The notes beneath the pieces were generated by a model, which worked only from the letters and a program-made list of their open reading frames with translations, had not been told where the DNA came from and ran no database searches. The position numbers and the translations under genes are program-made. Below, one piece after another: positions 1-8,216 of a stretch of 29,677 nucleotides of DNA. The stretch comes from an uncultured Porphyromonadaceae bacterium (GTDB taxonomy: Bacteria; Bacteroidota; Bacteroidia; Bacteroidales; Muribaculaceae), in NCBI GenBank assembly GCA_902493335.1, contig CABUPJ010000044.1, positions 1-29,677 of the forward strand, written 5' to 3'. The first letter of the stretch is position 1, and every line of letters begins with the position of its first letter.

Positions 1-61
1 GGATGCGCGGTCGCGCATCCCTACTACGATTTCGTTGGCGACGCAAGGGCTGAAGTCCTTG
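1..61 (+). repeat. Direct repeat unit, copy 1
   Basis: Positions 1-35 are identical to 592-626. Both copies are followed within about 10 nt by the hairpin word CAAGGGCTGAAG(C/T)CCTTG (44-61 here, 633-650 in the other copy). The unit starts at the window edge, so its true left end is unknown. Confidence 0.85.
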
Positions 62-169
62 GTCCATACATGGGCGGATGCACAGCAGGCGATATGGGAC
101 TACGGCTTCAGCCGTAGTGGCATCAGGCGATGTGTATCTCGGCGACAGACTCAATCTATCCCCGTCCAT

Positions 170-412
170 GACGTCCGGCTGGACGTCTGCGTGTTCATAA
201 CCGCGGCACATCGAGGCCTATCGGGCCGAGATGTGCCCGGTAAGCGATATGAAACGGTAAGATGTCTGAAAGACATCGTTTTATACAGCGACGGAACCAT
301 ATTCGATGTCTTACAGACATCAGCCACGGGTGACAACCTACCGGGCACACCTGCGCTACGCTACGGTGTACCCGGCTACGAAACAAGCATTGTCTTTCAG
401 ACAATTATAGTT
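170..412 (+). repeat. About 240-nt hairpin array, copy A
   Basis: The array is a chain of inverted repeats: 170-187 (GACGTCC/GGACGTC), an imperfect long stem around 213-246 (GGCACATC/GATGTGCC), 261-277 (GATGTCT-GAA-AGACATC), 305-321 (GATGTCT-TAC-AGACATC), a stem around 342-376 (CCGGGCACACC/GGTGTACCCGG) and 389-405 (ATTGTCT-TTC-AGACAAT). The order and words reappear on the opposite strand at 13126-13366. No protein-like frame is evident. Confidence 0.8.
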
Positions 413-453
413 AGCATAACCAAATCAAAGAGCCTGTCGCAGCGTTGACGACG

Positions 454-471
454 CAAGGGCTGAAGTCCTTC
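454..471 (+). repeat. Hairpin word CAAGGGCTGAAGTCCTT
   Basis: This copy matches 44-61 together with the preceding GACG, including the same T that breaks the palindrome (AGTCCTT instead of AGCCCTT). It is followed by ATGGGCG and GCGATATGG words that also follow the copy at 44-61. Confidence 0.75.
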
Positions 472-591
472 CTCCTTACATGGGCGAAGCATCGCGTCAT
501 GCGATATGGAACTACGACGCGCGCAGCTACGTAACACAGGGGCATGTAGGCCGTTCCATGGCACAGCCGCGCAAGCAAACCATATATGGGC

Positions 592-650
592 GGATGCGCG
601 GTCGCGCATCCCTACTACGATTTCGTGGGCTCCAAGGGCTGAAGCCCTTG
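592..650 (+). repeat. Direct repeat unit, copy 2
   Basis: This is the second copy of the 35-nt identical block (592-626), followed by a perfect 18-nt hairpin word at 633-650 (7-bp stem AAGGGCT, GA loop). The tail after the hairpin, nTCCATA, also follows the copies at 44-61 and 29523-29540. Confidence 0.85.
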
Positions 651-675
651 ATCCATAGCGACGGGCGGAAAACAG

Positions 676-707
676 GCGGCGGGGGCCTCGGATGAGACTC
701 CCGCCGC
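676..707 (-). terminator. Probable terminator of the Sus-like operon
   Basis: Positions 676-683 (GCGGCGGG) and 700-707 (CCCGCCGC) form an 8-bp GC-rich stem with a 16-nt loop that can pair further. On the minus strand the hairpin lies about 32 nt beyond the stop codon of the last gene and is followed by CTGTTTTCC. The T run is short, so termination strength is uncertain. Confidence 0.5.
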
Positions 708-738
708 GGGTATTAAAGGGGGAATTAATCTTTATCGA

Positions 739-2661
739 TTAAAGGATAGCGCCGTTGGCTTTTTTGTTGTTTTTATACTTTATAGCTTTCTTGTCGGCTT
801 TTATGAGAGGAAGCATCTTGGTCGGTTTGCGATTGAATTTACCTGAAAGCATTTCAATTGTCTTGCCGATGACTTTCTTCTTGAGAGCCGCACGGGCAGC
901 GGGAGTATCTTCTTCTATGAACATTACAACAGAAGGAATCATATCCTGTCCTTCAGGAATAAAGCTATAACCGAGGTCATCAGGTTCGGTTGAAGTACCC
1001 CAGAAAGGAGAATTGATAAGGATGGTTGAGATTCCGTCATTGTCTACCGTCAGAGACGAGCCGAGACCTGCAGCGACAACCTGTGCGGGCTGTGCGATGC
1101 CGAGAGCGGGGAAGAGATAGCCGCCGTCGCAGATGGCGAGTTCGACGCCACCCTTGACACCTGCGTTACCCCAGCCAGATTTCTGAGGCTCAACAAAGCA
1201 ATATGCGGGATTCTCGCAGTTGATGACAATATTGCGCACCTTCTGAACCTGATTGAGCTGATTGGGGAGATAGCTTTCGTTGGTGAAGGGAGCCATGAGG
1301 CGATAGACACCGGGAGTGTCATCGCTCTTCTGAATCTCGACTGATGCCGGGAAATTGAACGGATCAGCAGCTGTGCCGTCATTTAAGGTCAGACCGGGGA
1401 TAATCCATGAGTCGATGAAGTCACACTGACCGAGTGACGACCAGTTGCCTTCGTCAACAGCGTTGCCTAAAATCTCGAAGTCTGCCTGAGCATACATCTG
1501 GGGCTCGCCTTTGCCGTAGGTTACGACAACTGCGATATATTCGCCGGGACCTTCGAGGGGAAGACGCACTTCGCCTGCCTCAGCTGTCTCGACAAACTCG
1601 ATGTCGCCGCTGACGATAGAGTTGACAAGAGCCTGAACGTCGGTTGTGATAGCGCATGCAACACGGGCATTCTCTACATCAGCGCCGAAAGCGACGTTAA
1701 CAACGGCCTGCTGGCTGTTGTCGGGAGCTGTAAAGAAACCTGCATACTCGATAGAGGCAGAGTAGTCTGTAAGCTCGACGCCGGGGAAGACAATCATCTC
1801 GGCACCGTGGGTGTTGGCTTTATACCAGCCCTGGCCATACTCAGACTGCTCGATAGCGCCGAAACCGTCTGTCGGGAATGTGATGATACCGTCTTCATAC
1901 GTACCGATGCCTGACGACATCTGCGCGCCATAAATCACACCGTAAGAGGGATCAAGCGTAAGACCGGTGCAGAAAGGATTGGGAGTAAAGACAACGCTGT
2001 TGTCCTCGCGGATTCTGAAAGTAATATTATATTGATTAGCGCTGTCGAAAGTGGCACCGTTAACCATCTTGGCCATTGTCGCATAGGGGTTGACAAGACG
2101 GTAGAGACCTTCGTCCTGACCGTGCTTCTGGATTTCGACTTCCCAAGAGAGAGTCTTGCCACCGCCGATATTATAGAGTGAGCAAGCGATATCGTCGACA
2201 TAGATACCGGTGCCGAGAGTTTCCCAGGGTTCGGGCTTCATGATTGTGAAGACGTATGAGCCGACGCCATAGGTAGAAGCGTCAGCGACCGTGACGTCGA
2301 AGTCATAGACAGCGCCGTCGGCAATCTTCTCGTTGTCGAAGCTGATTGTGACAGGAGCCGAAGTAGCGTCCTTGGCGAAAGTCACCTGAGCGGGAATGGT
2401 GAAGATTTCGGAATCGGGATTCTTGACCTCGAGGCTATAAGTAGCCTCGTCACCACCATTTGCACGGCTGAGGTCAAATGTGACTGACGATTCGCCTTTC
2501 GATACGTCATAAGTCTCGGCGAGAGTGCTTGAGAAATAAGGGCCGTCAGACGGAGCACCCGGGGTGTATTTATCGGGTACGTCATCCTCGTCACAGGCTG
2601 TGAAAGCCGCCGAGACCGCCAGTGCCACGAGTGTGTATAACGAATATTTTAAAAATTTCAT
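739..2661 (-). CDS. Surface lipoprotein with internal duplication, downstream of susCD
   Basis: This is a 640-residue predicted lipoprotein. A basic, hydrophobic signal peptide ends in TAC with the lipidated cysteine at residue 23, followed at once by DEDD, the kind of acidic start that favours export to the cell surface in Bacteroidetes. Residues about 55-140 look like a Calx-beta-like or other immunoglobulin-fold beta domain. Two related segments follow, near 146-195 and 405-460, each with a W..LG start, an aspartate-rich turn and then VEIQK....YRL..P(Y/F), so the body appears duplicated. The last about 50 residues are lysine-rich. It is third in the order susC-susD-lipoprotein, 68 nt after susD, the slot where SusE/F-like or other surface glycan-binding proteins sit. 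A substrate-binding role is inferred from position; I recognise no catalytic motif. Confidence 0.8.
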   Translation of the reverse strand: MKFLKYSLYTLVALAVSAAFTACDEDDVPDKYTPGAPSDGPYFSSTLAETYDVSKGESSVTFDLSRANGGDEATYSLEVKNPDSEIFTIPAQVTFAKDATSAPVTISFDNEKIADGAVYDFDVTVADASTYGVGSYVFTIMKPEPWETLGTGIYVDDIACSLYNIGGGKTLSWEVEIQKHGQDEGLYRLVNPYATMAKMVNGATFDSANQYNITFRIREDNSVVFTPNPFCTGLTLDPSYGVIYGAQMSSGIGTYEDGIITFPTDGFGAIEQSEYGQGWYKANTHGAEMIVFPGVELTDYSASIEYAGFFTAPDNSQQAVVNVAFGADVENARVACAITTDVQALVNSIVSGDIEFVETAEAGEVRLPLEGPGEYIAVVVTYGKGEPQMYAQADFEILGNAVDEGNWSSLGQCDFIDSWIIPGLTLNDGTAADPFNFPASVEIQKSDDTPGVYRLMAPFTNESYLPNQLNQVQKVRNIVINCENPAYCFVEPQKSGWGNAGVKGGVELAICDGGYLFPALGIAQPAQVVAAGLGSSLTVDNDGISTILINSPFWGTSTEPDDLGYSFIPEGQDMIPSVVMFIEEDTPAARAALKKKVIGKTIEMLSGKFNRKPTKMLPLIKADKKAIKYKNNKKANGAIL

Positions 2662-2729
2662 TGTAGTGATTGTTTAATCAGTATTGTGAATGAAAAATGA
2701 AATTTGAGGAGAGAAGGGAGGGTGTTCCG

Positions 2730-4403
2730 TTAGTTTTCAGCAACGGGATTGGGCTCGGTGATTGCAGGATTGTTCTTGTGGAAATCATCTTTCTCACCTG
2801 CGCCCGTGAAGGCCTTGTTGGTGCTGATCTCATCTTCAGGAATCAGATAGAGCATACCGTTGCCTTTTTCACCGTATTTGATGACATAGACCCATGCAGC
2901 GGGGAATGCACAGCCGCGACGGTCGATGTCTTTGTGGAGACGCATGATGTCGAAGTAGCTGAGACCCTCACCCCAGAGCTCGATACGGCGCTGGTTCCAG
3001 ACCTCCTCCTGAATTGCTTCGGCCGACGAGGCTGCAGTCACGTATTCGGGGTTGCGGTATGTCTTGACAAAGTTGGTGAGAGTTTCGAGACCGCCGGTGG
3101 TGTTGCCGCTCATTGCCTGACCTTCGGCGAGGATGAGATACATTTCCTCGACACGCATCATAGGCACGTCAGAAGCATTGATCGACTGCGAGAGTACGCT
3201 CTGGTAGCTGTCAAACTTGACGTTGGTATAAGGCATCATATTTGCGGTAGCGTCGGCGCCATAGTTGGGTGTTCCCTTGTCGAAGCTGTCGATATAAGCC
3301 TGCTGCGCGGCGCTGAGGTTGGCGCTCTTGCGGTTTTCGTCGAGCCACCAGCCTTTGCGTACGTCGGTCGCGGGAATCATGTCATAGAGTTTGCGCGAAG
3401 CCCAGCGCCATGCACCGCCCTGATCGCAGTAGCCGTGTGAGAATGTACAGCTCATTGCGGGGAAGTTGACGATAGAGCCGTTGGCTACCCAGTCATCGGT
3501 CTCGGCGTTTGCGATACCCCACATCCACGAAGCGTCAGACATAGAAGTGAAACCGGGTTTCGATACTTCCTCGATGCTGTAGGGACGGCCCGGGAAAGCC
3601 GCGATTGCTCGCTGAGCATCGTTGGCGGCATCGGCATATTTGTGCATTGTCAGATAGACGCGGGCACGCAGACCGTAGGCGACAGCGAGCGAGACCATAC
3701 GTTTGGGTTTGTCGCTGATAATCTGGTCGGCGGTGACGGGGTTGCCTTCGAGAAGGCTGACAGCCTCGTTGAGGTCTTTGAGAATCTGGTCGTAAACCTC
3801 GGCTACTGTGGCACGGGGAGCGCCGTTTTCTGCGACTTCCTCGATATTCTCGTCGGTGAGGAGGCAGACGCCCGGAGCGTCGGCATAGCCGTCGTAATTA
3901 TACTGGTAGACCTGGATAAGAGTCCAGTAGTCGAAAGCGCGGACTGCGAGAGCTTGTGCACGGTAGAACTTCAGAGTGTTGTTCTCAGTGTCGGCGGGAA
4001 TAGTCGGCAGGATAGTGTTACAGATGTTGATCTGAGCGTAGTTATACATCCACATCATATTGTCGGGCCAGCCTGTAGTCGAACGATTGCTGTAACCGTT
4101 ATATGAGGAATACCAGTTGTAACCCGAGTTCTTCGAGGTATAGTCCATACCCTGAGAGTCGAGACCGATCATCACCGAAGGATAACCGAAGTCGAGGTGG
4201 GCGTCAGAAATCTTGAAGATACCGGCAAAGTCGGTAAACATACCCGTAACAGAAGCCGTACCCATCGACGGGTTAATCTCAAGAGTACCTTCTTTCTGCG
4301 TGGTCGACACATAGCCGCCAAGGTATTCGGTATCGAGGTCTGCACACGATGTCGTGAGCGTGGCAGCGAGACCGATAAGCAGATATTTATTTATTTTTTT
4401 CAT
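2730..4403 (-). CDS. SusD/RagB family nutrient-binding outer membrane lipoprotein
   Basis: A 557-residue SusD-like protein that should sit as a lid on its partner SusC-type channel and capture substrate at the cell surface. The signal peptide ends TTSC with the lipid-modified cysteine at residue 20, followed by ADLDTE. Family landmarks are the N-terminal helix motif RAQALAVRAFDYW (TPR-like helices), and near the C terminus NQRRIELWGEG followed by FDIMR, which is characteristic of RagB/SusD proteins. Length is typical (about 500-600). It starts 34 nt after the susC-type gene and is almost certainly cotranscribed with it. No glycoside hydrolase, sulfatase, peptidase or dedicated regulator lies nearby, so the substrate cannot be read from context. 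Confidence 0.95.
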   Translation of the reverse strand: MKKINKYLLIGLAATLTTSCADLDTEYLGGYVSTTQKEGTLEINPSMGTASVTGMFTDFAGIFKISDAHLDFGYPSVMIGLDSQGMDYTSKNSGYNWYSSYNGYSNRSTTGWPDNMMWMYNYAQINICNTILPTIPADTENNTLKFYRAQALAVRAFDYWTLIQVYQYNYDGYADAPGVCLLTDENIEEVAENGAPRATVAEVYDQILKDLNEAVSLLEGNPVTADQIISDKPKRMVSLAVAYGLRARVYLTMHKYADAANDAQRAIAAFPGRPYSIEEVSKPGFTSMSDASWMWGIANAETDDWVANGSIVNFPAMSCTFSHGYCDQGGAWRWASRKLYDMIPATDVRKGWWLDENRKSANLSAAQQAYIDSFDKGTPNYGADATANMMPYTNVKFDSYQSVLSQSINASDVPMMRVEEMYLILAEGQAMSGNTTGGLETLTNFVKTYRNPEYVTAASSAEAIQEEVWNQRRIELWGEGLSYFDIMRLHKDIDRRGCAFPAAWVYVIKYGEKGNGMLYLIPEDEISTNKAFTGAGEKDDFHKNNPAITEPNPVAEN

Positions 4404-4437
4404 AATTGTCAGATTGAGCTATTACGAGAATTGATTA

Positions 4438-7400
4438 TTAGAAAGAAACTTTGAGACCGCCTGAGATTGAACGGATAGGCGAGTAAGTTTCGTTACGAGA
4501 AGATACGAAGCCCTGACGGGGGTCGAGACCTTTGCGTTTGCTCCAGAGAGCAACGTTCTCGGCAGCAGCATAGACGCGGAGCGATTCGAGACCGAGCTTC
4601 TTGACCCACTTGGCGGGGAAGGTATAGCCGAGCTTCATATTGTTGAGTGCAAGATAGTTGCTCGAAATCAAGAAGCGGTCTGACATAGAGTTGCCGTAAG
4701 TGGCTGCAGTACCGTTGGTGGCCATACGGGGAACATCGGTATTGGTGTTTTCGGGAGTCCAGGCCTTGAGGATATCCTTGTGCCAGGTCTTGCCGAGGTA
4801 GCTGCCGTCGCCGGCGTTCATGATGTAGGCGTAAGTGCTGTCGTAGATTTTACCGCCGGCCTGATAAGAGAAGCCAAACGAGAAGTCTACGCCGTAGGCA
4901 TTGATTTCAGCGCCGAAACCGCCGTAAATCTTGGGCATGATGTTGCCGGTAAGTTTGCGGTTGGTGTCGCGGGCTGTGTTATAGTCGCTTGTCTCATATT
5001 CTTCCTGCTTGTAAACAGGGTTCTCCTCGGTGCCGATGTTGACAGGTTTGCCGTCTTCGCCGATAACGTTGCGGAGAGCCTTGTAGAGAGCCATACCGGT
5101 CTCGGGGTCTACGCCGGCATATTCGACGAGCCACATGTTATACATCGATTCGCCTTCTTTGATCAGTCGGCTTGAAGAATATTTCCATGCGTTGACGTCG
5201 TCGCTGATGAGCGAGGGATCGAGGCTGATAATCTTGTTCGAGGGGAACGTCATGTTGCCGTAGATGTCGAGAGTGATATCCTTGGTGTTGATAGCACGAT
5301 AGTTGAGGTCAATTTCAAAACCGCTGTTGCGCATCGCGCCGACGTTCTTGGGCATTGTGTTGCCGGGATAGCCGAGTGAAGGAGCAACAGGGAGATTCAT
5401 AAGCATGTCTTTGGTCTCACGGAGATAGTACTCGAGCGAACCGCTGAGTTTGCCGCTCCAGAAGCTGTAGTCGAAACCTACGTTGAAGTTGTTTGATTTC
5501 TCCCAGGTGATATCCTCGGTTCCTTTGTAGGCCATCTGCGAGTCAGACCATACGCCGTTGGCACCGGTTGCGTTGTAGAAGTCTGCGTATGCCATCAGGA
5601 TCGTGCTGTCATAGATACGGTCGTTACCGTTCTGACCGAACGAAGCCTTGAATTTGAGAAGGTCGATGGCGCTGACGTCTTCGAGGAAGCTCTCTTTGTG
5701 GATATCCCAGCCGATAGAAGCCGACCAGAAGTTACCCCAGCGGTGATCGGGATGGAAAGCCGACGAACCGTCGCGACGGAAGGCAGCCTGAACGTAGTAT
5801 TTGCCATCATAGTTATATTTGGCGTTGACGAAACCGCTACGGTGAGTGAGCTGGGCTTTTGCACCGCCGATCGAGGGGTTGTCGATGGTGTTGCTTACGA
5901 AGGGGTTGAAAGGCTGATAAAGATTAGAACCCTGTGCCGAAACAAATTCTTCTGTATAGTCCTGGCTCTCGACGCCGACCATGATATAGGCGTTGTGGAC
6001 ATCGTTGAATGTGCGGGTATAGCTTGCGAGGCCCTGGAGGTTGATGGTACCTACGCGCTGGTGCTGCTGAGTGGCGCGGCCGCCGCTGGCTACTGCCTGA
6101 CCATAGAGGGGGTTGTCGAGGTTGTGGTAACGGATATTGTCGACATAATAGCCGAGTGTGCCCTGAACGTTAAGGCCTTCGATGGGGTTGACGTTGGCAT
6201 ACCATTTGCCGTCGAAAACATCGTGGAGGAACTCGCGTGTGTCGTATGCGAGGGCACCGGCGGGGTTGGCTGTCGACCATGCGCCTGAAGGACGCTGGGC
6301 CGCGTTGGGACGATCTTTGCTGACAACGCCTGTACCATAGTCATAGAGAGGCTTGTTGGTGGCGGGATCGCGGAGGATTGCGCCGTTGGCATCGCGGAAG
6401 TATATAGGATAGACGGGACCCATCTGGTTGATGACGGCAAATGCGTTAGTCGTCGAGTTGTAGTCGCTTGATGTCTGACCGCTGGGATAACCGCTGTTTA
6501 CATAAGCGTAGTTGAGGGTTGTACCGACTTTCAGCCATTTGTTGGCCTGATAGTCGACAGCCGAACGGGTCGAAAAACGTTTGAAGTGCGAACCCTTGAT
6601 GATACCTTCGTCAGAAAGGAAGCCGCCCGACACATAATAGTTGAAGCGGTCTGTACCACCGGTGATTGTCAGCGAGTAGTCCTGACGGAGACCGTTGATA
6701 ATGGTTTCGTCAGTCCAGTTGTCGGGAGTATAGTAATATGTGCCGTCGCTGTAGCCGGGTGTAGCGGCAGGGTTGAGCTTGCCGTTGGCACCGATGAAGA
6801 GCTGACCTTCGGGAACGCTGTAGGTCTGCTGGCCGAGAGCACTCCAGAGGTTATTGTTGGCATAGAGGTGAGCGGCGGCGGCGACAGCGGCTTTGTTAGA
6901 ACCGTCGGCGGCGATGTTGCTCATATACTGGGTGGTGTACAACGCTTTATAGACAGTCTCGAGGAACTGGTCGGGATTGTCGATGACATTGTAGTTGCCG
7001 AGGGCTCTCGAGTTGCCGCCCCAGCTGATGTCAGCTGTGACTTTGGCTTTGCCCTGCTGACCGCGCTTGGTGGTGATGAGGATGACACCGTTGGCACCGC
7101 GGGCACCGTAAAGTGCGGTCGAAGCGGCGTCTTTGAGGACTGTCATGGCCTCGATGTCAGAGGTGGCAATGTTTGAGATGTTGCCGTCGTAGGGCATACC
7201 GTCGACTACATAAAGAGGTGCGGTCGACGAGTTGATAGAGCCGACGCCACGGATGAGGACCGAAGAACCGGCACCGGGCTGACCGTTTGACGACAGAGTC
7301 TGCACACCTGCCAGCTTACCTGCAAGGGCGTTGGTAACATTCGAAACCTGCGCGTCTTCAAGCTGGTCGGCCTTGACGACGCCGGCCGAACCGGTGTACT

Positions 7401-7740
7401 CAGACTTTTTAACCGAACCGTAGGCGACAGCGATAATCTCGTCGAGCTGCTCGGCAGCGGGAACGAGCTTGACCTCCATATTGTTAGAAATAGGGAGGGT
7501 CTGATCTTTGTAGCCTATAAATGAAAATGTAAGTTTAGTCACCGCCTGAGGCACAGTGATTGTAAACTTGCCGTCGAGGTCAGTAGCGACACCGACATTT
7601 CCTCCTGCTTTAACCGATACGCCGGGAAGGGGCTCATCGGTGCCTGCGTCTAAGACAGTACCTTTCACCGTACGCGTCTGGGCCGACGCACAGAGGCTGA
7701 TGGTCATAACTGTCAAAAGGAATAGAAACAGCTTTTTCAT
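4438..7740 (-). CDS. SusC/RagA family TonB-linked outer membrane receptor
   Basis: A 1,100-residue TonB-dependent transporter. The signal peptide is cleaved after ASA (about residue 20). A carboxypeptidase-regulatory-like domain follows (about 24-95; VKGTVLDAGTDEPLPGVSV, then G....TDLDGKF). A TonB-box-like stretch lies near 98-108 (LDEIIAVAYG), then a plug domain with the SusC signature LKDAASTALYGARGANGVI. The rest is a beta barrel ending in phenylalanine (LKVSF), as usual for outer membrane barrels. There is no N-terminal STN domain, so signalling through an anti-sigma factor is not expected. It is the first gene of a three-gene operon with a plausible Bacteroidetes promoter at 7859-7892. 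It should import a ligand handed over by the SusD-like partner. Confidence 0.97.
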   Translation of the reverse strand: MKKLFLFLLTVMTISLCASAQTRTVKGTVLDAGTDEPLPGVSVKAGGNVGVATDLDGKFTITVPQAVTKLTFSFIGYKDQTLPISNNMEVKLVPAAEQLDEIIAVAYGSVKKSEYTGSAGVVKADQLEDAQVSNVTNALAGKLAGVQTLSSNGQPGAGSSVLIRGVGSINSSTAPLYVVDGMPYDGNISNIATSDIEAMTVLKDAASTALYGARGANGVILITTKRGQQGKAKVTADISWGGNSRALGNYNVIDNPDQFLETVYKALYTTQYMSNIAADGSNKAAVAAAAHLYANNNLWSALGQQTYSVPEGQLFIGANGKLNPAATPGYSDGTYYYTPDNWTDETIINGLRQDYSLTITGGTDRFNYYVSGGFLSDEGIIKGSHFKRFSTRSAVDYQANKWLKVGTTLNYAYVNSGYPSGQTSSDYNSTTNAFAVINQMGPVYPIYFRDANGAILRDPATNKPLYDYGTGVVSKDRPNAAQRPSGAWSTANPAGALAYDTREFLHDVFDGKWYANVNPIEGLNVQGTLGYYVDNIRYHNLDNPLYGQAVASGGRATQQHQRVGTINLQGLASYTRTFNDVHNAYIMVGVESQDYTEEFVSAQGSNLYQPFNPFVSNTIDNPSIGGAKAQLTHRSGFVNAKYNYDGKYYVQAAFRRDGSSAFHPDHRWGNFWSASIGWDIHKESFLEDVSAIDLLKFKASFGQNGNDRIYDSTILMAYADFYNATGANGVWSDSQMAYKGTEDITWEKSNNFNVGFDYSFWSGKLSGSLEYYLRETKDMLMNLPVAPSLGYPGNTMPKNVGAMRNSGFEIDLNYRAINTKDITLDIYGNMTFPSNKIISLDPSLISDDVNAWKYSSSRLIKEGESMYNMWLVEYAGVDPETGMALYKALRNVIGEDGKPVNIGTEENPVYKQEEYETSDYNTARDTNRKLTGNIMPKIYGGFGAEINAYGVDFSFGFSYQAGGKIYDSTYAYIMNAGDGSYLGKTWHKDILKAWTPENTNTDVPRMATNGTAATYGNSMSDRFLISSNYLALNNMKLGYTFPAKWVKKLGLESLRVYAAAENVALWSKRKGLDPRQGFVSSRNETYSPIRSISGGLKVSF

Positions 7741-7858
7741 ACTAATAATAAATTAGACAATAAATAATAAAAATTAATTCTCTCTCCTTTAGATACTAAC
7801 TTTCTGTCACTGACCGAAAGCGTAACATTTTTTATATTAAAATGTGTATATAACGACG

Positions 7859-7892
7859 CAAAGATAATAATTTTTATTCAATAATAAACAAA
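7859..7892 (-). promoter_or_regulatory. Candidate promoter of the susC-type operon
   Basis: On the minus strand TTTG (7892-7889) is followed after 22 nt by TATCTTTG (7866-7859), a perfect match to the Bacteroidetes -7 consensus TAnnTTTG with a spacer slightly longer than the usual 19-21. The predicted leader is about 110 nt, and the sequence around it is AT-rich. Confidence 0.55.
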
Positions 7893-8150
7893 TGATAGCA
7901 AAAAATCTCAGCTTTTAACACTATCGAAGCAATTCGGCTTTAAACTTACAATTTGACACAAATCAGACGTCAATTTCTAATATCATAAAGAAGGTGGCTG
8001 CGGCACGGGGATGTTTTACGACAATATGTAAGCAAAATCGCACCGAAAAGCTGTAAAAATTTGTCAAAAAAATTGCCGTAAAACATATTTTTTCAACAGA
8101 AAAACAATGAAATTCATCGCCCTCCCCGACACTACAGCATAGTTACAATT

Positions 8151-8193
8151 AAGCTCAGGCATCGATGGCCGAAGCCTCCTGATGCCTGAGCTT
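8151..8193 (-). terminator. Strong hairpin terminator after the ABC permease
   Basis: AAGCTCAGGCATC (8151-8163) pairs perfectly with GATGCCTGAGCTT (8181-8193), a 13-bp stem. The 17-nt loop contains a further GGC-CGAA-GCC mini-stem. It lies 23 nt beyond the permease stop on the minus strand. AT-rich sequence flanks both sides, so it could work in either direction, but only minus-strand genes lie next to it. Confidence 0.7.
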
Positions 8194-8216
8194 ATATTAT
8201 ATATATGTATTATAGA

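Larger units (their letters stand above)
1..738. repeat. Gene-free repeat region with many short hairpins
   Basis: I find no convincing gene here: the open frames run through palindromes and resemble no protein I know. The stretch is a mosaic of short inverted repeats with 2-4 nt loops, for example 1-20 (9-bp stem), 44-61, 100-117, 170-187, 261-277, 305-321, 389-405 and 633-650. Positions 1-35 recur exactly at 592-626. The word CAAGGGCTGAAG(C/T)CCTT occurs at 44, 454 and 633. Positions 170-412 recur inverted near 13126-13366. The far right of the region (676-707) is probably the terminator of the minus-strand Sus-like operon. Intergenic mobile or structural repeats are the likeliest explanation. 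Confidence 0.8.
7741..8216. other. Intergenic region between ABC exporter and susC-type gene
   Basis: This 476-nt AT-rich gap holds no gene that I can support. It contains the candidate susC promoter (7859-7892) and a strong hairpin (8151-8193) that probably ends transcription from the upstream ABC genes. The stretch 7900-8150 shows nothing further that I recognise; no regulator binding palindrome stands out. Confidence 0.6.

Noticed and set aside
35..448. 137-codon frame in the left repeat region
   Set aside because: It runs through at least six palindromes, and its peptide contains the translated hairpin words. No protein-like pattern is seen.
2697..3440. 247-codon plus-strand frame over the susD-type gene
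   Set aside because: It is antisense to a well-supported SusD protein and has no recognisable motif.
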